Shown: in pieces, positions 60,746 to 64,000 of the stretch
Layout of the letters: the number at the start of each line of letters is the position of its first letter
How positions within the stretch are numbered: position 1 is the stretch's first letter
Source: Castor canadensis
Lineage: Eukaryota; Chordata; Mammalia; Rodentia; Castoridae
Direction: 5' to 3'
Length of the DNA stretch: 64,000 nucleotides
Assembly (NCBI RefSeq): GCF_047511655.1
Contig: NC_133398.1
Coordinates: 38,631,638-38,695,637, forward strand
Made by a program: the position numbers and the translations under genes
The notes under the pieces: model-generated
The model's database searches: none
Told to the model about the DNA's origin: nothing
The model's input: the letters and a program-made list of their open reading frames with translations, nothing else

Positions 60746-61870
60746 CAGCAGTTTTTAGTGTCATGAGGTCTTCAGAACTTTGGGGTCAGACTATCTTGCA
60801 GACTATCTTGACTATCTTTACTTATTATCCTAGCCTGATCCATTTTGCTGTGGCTAAGGTGAAGGGATCACATGGAATGAGCATGGTGAACTGTGCTGAA
60901 GGAGTGATTCAGTAAGGTGACATTGCAAACTCTGGAACCCCAAGAGGGACTCCAAATTGGGCTGTTCATCACTGAGGCACCACTTGAGTTCCTCAGGATG
61001 ATAGGACAGGTACTGTGGAAAGGAAGAACTGGGACAAAAATCACTTAGAAACCCAGATCTACAGCTCAGAGAATCAAGAAACAGGCTATAGACTGAGGGA
61101 GGGATGACTAGCTATTCTGGGGCATTTTCCCTTCCCCTTGTCCTCCACAGGGCCCAGCTGGAGTCTGTAGGAGGAATGGCATGGAGGAAGCCAGAGAGAA
61201 GTAAGGCCTTTGGAGTAAGAAAGCCTGCCCATTTAAGAGAACACAAGAGTTGGGTATGATTCTTTACTTCTGCTTTCACCTCCACTGAAATGTGGCTTCT
61301 CCCATAATTTAGAAATTGTACCTTGGCACAAAAGGTAAAGAAGTGGGGCCAGTTCTTTCAAGAAGTTGGAGGAGATAATCCCGTAACTTGGAGATGAGGC
61401 TGAGCATGTTTGCAGATAGGTGTGGAGGTGCAGGTAGGAGTTGAAGTTCAAGAGTCTTCTATATTTGTGAAACAGGAATCCAGCTCTACAGCTGAGAATG
61501 AGGCAAGGAAGCTGGGGAAAGGAAGTGTGAGATAGTTGTTGGTATTGGGAGAGGTGACAAGAGGGTTATAAAAGTCCAATGCAGGCTGGTGACTATGGAC
61601 TTGTATCATCAGTAAGGATGTGTGAGCTCTAGCAGCACCCACAAGACAAGTGAAGACACAGAAAAAGCACTGTTGCATTCTTCCAAACTGAAGTCAACAG
61701 TTGAAGAGTATTGAGACTAGCAAAAAGAGTACATGTAGAGAAAGGGCAAAGGCATTCAAACTGGGTTGGGAGGGAAGTGAAGAGAGGAAGTGCAGGGGGA
61801 TCAGTGGCCTAGAGGTCTTCAGGAAGATGTCTGGGTGGGGTGAGATGGAGTGTTGTCCAGGGGTAGGAAC
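60746..61870. other. Unassigned intergenic sequence
   Basis: About 1.1 kb without a gene or repeat that I can name. Confidence 0.5.
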
Positions 61871-61875
61871 ATAGT

Positions 61876-62335
61876 AACTATATCAGATTCCTATCCCTGT
61901 AACAAAGTGCTATAAGCTGGGTGAGAACAACAGAATTTATTGTCTCAATTCTAGAGGCTATAAGTCCAAAACAGTTGTCAACCCAGTCATTTTTCCTCTG
62001 TAACATGTATGGAAATCTTTCCTTGCCTCCTAGTTTCTGGTGTTTTGCCAGCAATCTTTGACGTCCCTGGCTTATAGATGCAGCACTAATCCTCTGTCAT
62101 CACAAGGAATTTTCCTTGTGTGTCTTCACACCATAATCCCTTTTGTGTGTCAGTCCAAATTTCCTTTCCTGTAAGAACACCAGTTGTATTGGATAAGGGC
62201 CCATCCTGGTGGCCTCATTTAACTTGACTACCTCTGTAAAGACCCTATTTCCAAATAAAGTCATATCTTGAGATACTGAGAGGATGTCAATGTATCTCTT
62301 TCTTGGGGGCGGGGGGAGACACAATTCAATTTACA
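61876..62335 (-). mobile_element. MLT1-type MaLR LTR fossil, antisense
   Basis: ATATCAGATTCCTATCCCTG, then GAATTTATTGTCTCAATTCT and AGGCTATAAGTCCAAAA are the reversed MLT1 LTR end. The following sequence to about 62335 (CCTATTTCCAAATAAAGTCA) fits the body of the same LTR. Ends are approximate; an old, inactive copy. Confidence 0.65.
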
Positions 62336-62599
62336 ACAGCCAAAGGATTGGATGGAAGAGTCAGTCAGTTTTAGAAGCTGATAGGATTTCTTTGTGAGCA
62401 TGAGAATTGATAGCTGGGTAGCTTGGAGGAAAAAGTCAGTGAAGATCAAGTCCAGGAATTGAGAGACAGGAGAGGAGCATCCAGGCGAATGGAATCATCT
62501 AAGATAGAAAGTAATGTCCATTCTCATACCTGCTTTAGAGGTGGCATGTATAGCCTCATATTTGTTACTCTTGAAATGGGGACATCAGAACACAGTATT

Positions 62600-62765
62600 T
62601 TGGGAAAGTATTATGTACTTCCCAAATCCAAGCAGGCATCAAGTCCTGCCATTTTGTCTCAGGTCTCTCCATTCCCACAGCCTGTGTTGGTTTGTGCCCT
62701 TCCTCATCTTGCAATAGTCTTCTTAACTGGTCTCCCTTCTTTACTCTCCTTTGAGCTCTCCTCCA
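62600..62765 (+). mobile_element. LINE-2 fragment
   Basis: GCAATAGTCTTCTTAACTGG then TCTCCCTTC is conserved L2 wording. Confidence 0.6.
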
Positions 62766-62796
62766 AACCAAGCCACTGACTATTCCTTTTCTGTTT

Positions 62797-62885
62797 GTTC
62801 TGTGGTGCTGTGTTTGAACTCAGGGCTTTGCACTTGCTACTCAAGTGCTCTACCACTCGAGTCACACCCCCAGGTCCTGTTCCTT
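62797..62885 (-). repeat. ID-like SINE, antisense, inside L2
   Basis: TGGTGCTGTGTTTGAACTCA to CACCCCCAGGTCC. Confidence 0.8.
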
Positions 62886-62889
62886 TGTT

Positions 62890-63220
62890 TAGAATATATA
62901 TGGTATATATTCCATACACTTGCATAATTTTCCCCCTTTTCTTTTCAGTCTTTGATCAAATGCCACCTACTCAAACTATTCCATTTAAATTTGCAGGCTA
63001 GCATTTTTAAAAGTCTCTTACCCTGACTTTTTTTCATGTATTTTTTTTACCTTTTAAATATAATGTACTTCTTTAAAATAAATTTTATTTATTGTCTCCA
63101 CCTGATGAGAATATAAGTGCCAAAAGGACAGGAGTCTGTTTAATTCACTCCTGTAACCTAAGAATCTTGAACAGCATTTGGCTGTTCACTAAGTATTTAA
63201 TTAGTGAAAGACTTTTCATT
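62890..63220 (+). mobile_element. LINE-2 3' end
   Basis: TGATCAAATGCCACCTACTC, then TAAGTGCCAAAAGGACAGGA and CACTAAGTATTTAATTAGTG, in L2 order and probably the continuation of the piece before the SINE. Confidence 0.65.
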
Positions 63221-63334
63221 GAACCTTCAAGTATGTGGTCACACCCATATCTGACCCTGTCATTTCTCTGCCTTCTTTAGCCTCCCACTCACAGGATAAG
63301 AGGACAAGATCCAAATTTATTCACTGAACAGTTT

Positions 63335-63560
63335 TGTTTTGTTTTTTTTTTTTTGGTGTGACTGGGATTTGAACTTAGGGCTTTGTGCTTGCAAAGCAGG
63401 TGCTCTACACTTGAACCACACCTTCAGTCTATTTTGCTTTTGCTATTTTGGAGATGGGGTCTTGTGAACTATTTGCCCTGACTGGCCTCAAACCTCAATC
63501 CTCCCAAATTCGGCCAAGTAGCTAGAATTACAGGCTTGAATTGCCAGCACCCAGCTATTG
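63335..63560 (-). repeat. B1-ID SINE, antisense
   Basis: A T-run, then ACTGGGATTTGAACTTAGGG and GGAGATGGGGTCTTGTGAAC. Confidence 0.85.
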
Positions 63561-64000
63561 AACAGCTGTAAAGGACCCCCTTGCTTGGCTGCTACCCATG
63601 ACTCAAGTCCATCTTTGGTCTGTTATTCTTAGATCTTGGGCTCTGACCACACCTCTGTCTCACCCCTCCAAAATGCTATAAGATTTTCTTTCTCTGAGTT
63701 TGCCTTTGCCATTCTGTCTTGCAATTTTTCAAGAGTGTTCAAAAGACACCGGTGTCAATCTCTGAGAACTCCTTCACGGTCTAGTGCCCCACTCCCTACT
63801 ACTTAGTCGACTGGGTCATCAGCCTGGAGCTCTGGAATTGGGTTTGATTTTGTTGGATGTCTCCCTTTTGTCCTTGCACTGGATAGGTGATGTTCTGACT
63901 GCACTTCTGTCTCTGGCCACAAGATGGCAGCATCTACAAAGGGATAGCCTGTTTTTCCCCTTTGCACGGACTGCAGATTCCTAGAAGCCCTAGACACAAA
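63561..64000. other. Unassigned sequence at the window end
   Basis: No gene recognised. By synteny CNTFR should lie beyond this edge on the same strand. Confidence 0.5.

Noticed and set aside
58205-64000. Looked for a first exon of CNTFR
   Set aside because: No CpG island, signal-peptide exon or known CNTFR sequence was found. The stretch is repeats and unassigned DNA.

Overview
The window is mammalian nuclear DNA, almost certainly from a rodent. The short interspersed repeats are 7SL/B1-like units joined to a tRNA/ID-like unit. CCL27 has a mouse-like extended C terminus. My best guess is a castorimorph rodent, beaver in particular, because I associate this B1-ID dimer with that group; this rests on recall and was not tested by search.

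It is a conserved syntenic block matching human 9p13.3, read in the reverse direction. From left to right it holds an unnamed small three-exon gene (+, 7.0-7.6 kb), CCL27 (+, 10.1-10.8 kb), IL11RA (-, 10.85-19.8 kb), GALT (-, 21.9-25.0 kb), SIGMAR1 (+, 31.0-33.6 kb), ARID3C (+, 39.9-47.7 kb), DCTN3 (+, 48.3-55.3 kb) and RPP25L (+, 56.7-58.2 kb). The right flank (58.2-64 kb) has no gene I can recognise and should lead to CNTFR by synteny. All exon boundaries were worked out by hand from splice sites and reading-frame continuity. The resulting proteins have family-typical lengths: CCL27 119 aa, IL11RA 424, GALT 376, SIGMAR1 223, ARID3C 408, DCTN3 186 and RPP25L 163.

The genes do not form one pathway. 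They encode a skin chemokine, a cytokine receptor, a Leloir-pathway enzyme, an ER chaperone, a DNA-binding regulator, a dynactin subunit and an RNase P/MRP-related protein. CCL27 and IL11RA are tail to tail with poly(A) signals about 50 bp apart. GALT lies just upstream of IL11RA on the same strand, the arrangement known to give read-through transcripts in human. DCTN3 carries an intron with U12-type splice signals.

Between genes the DNA is mostly SINEs, old L2 and MIR pieces, hAT-type DNA transposon relics (MER5-like, MER58-like), three MaLR LTR fossils and simple repeats. There is also an NDUFB3 processed pseudogene. Several introns (IL11RA 12, ARID3C 2, 5 and 7, RPP25L 1) contain decayed minisatellite-like repeats. 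I found no CRISPR, operon or prokaryotic feature. The best candidates for something undescribed are the 87-aa small-protein gene, the TAATTA-rich block in the third ARID3C intron, and the ARID3C intron-7 repeat that appears to copy an exon end.
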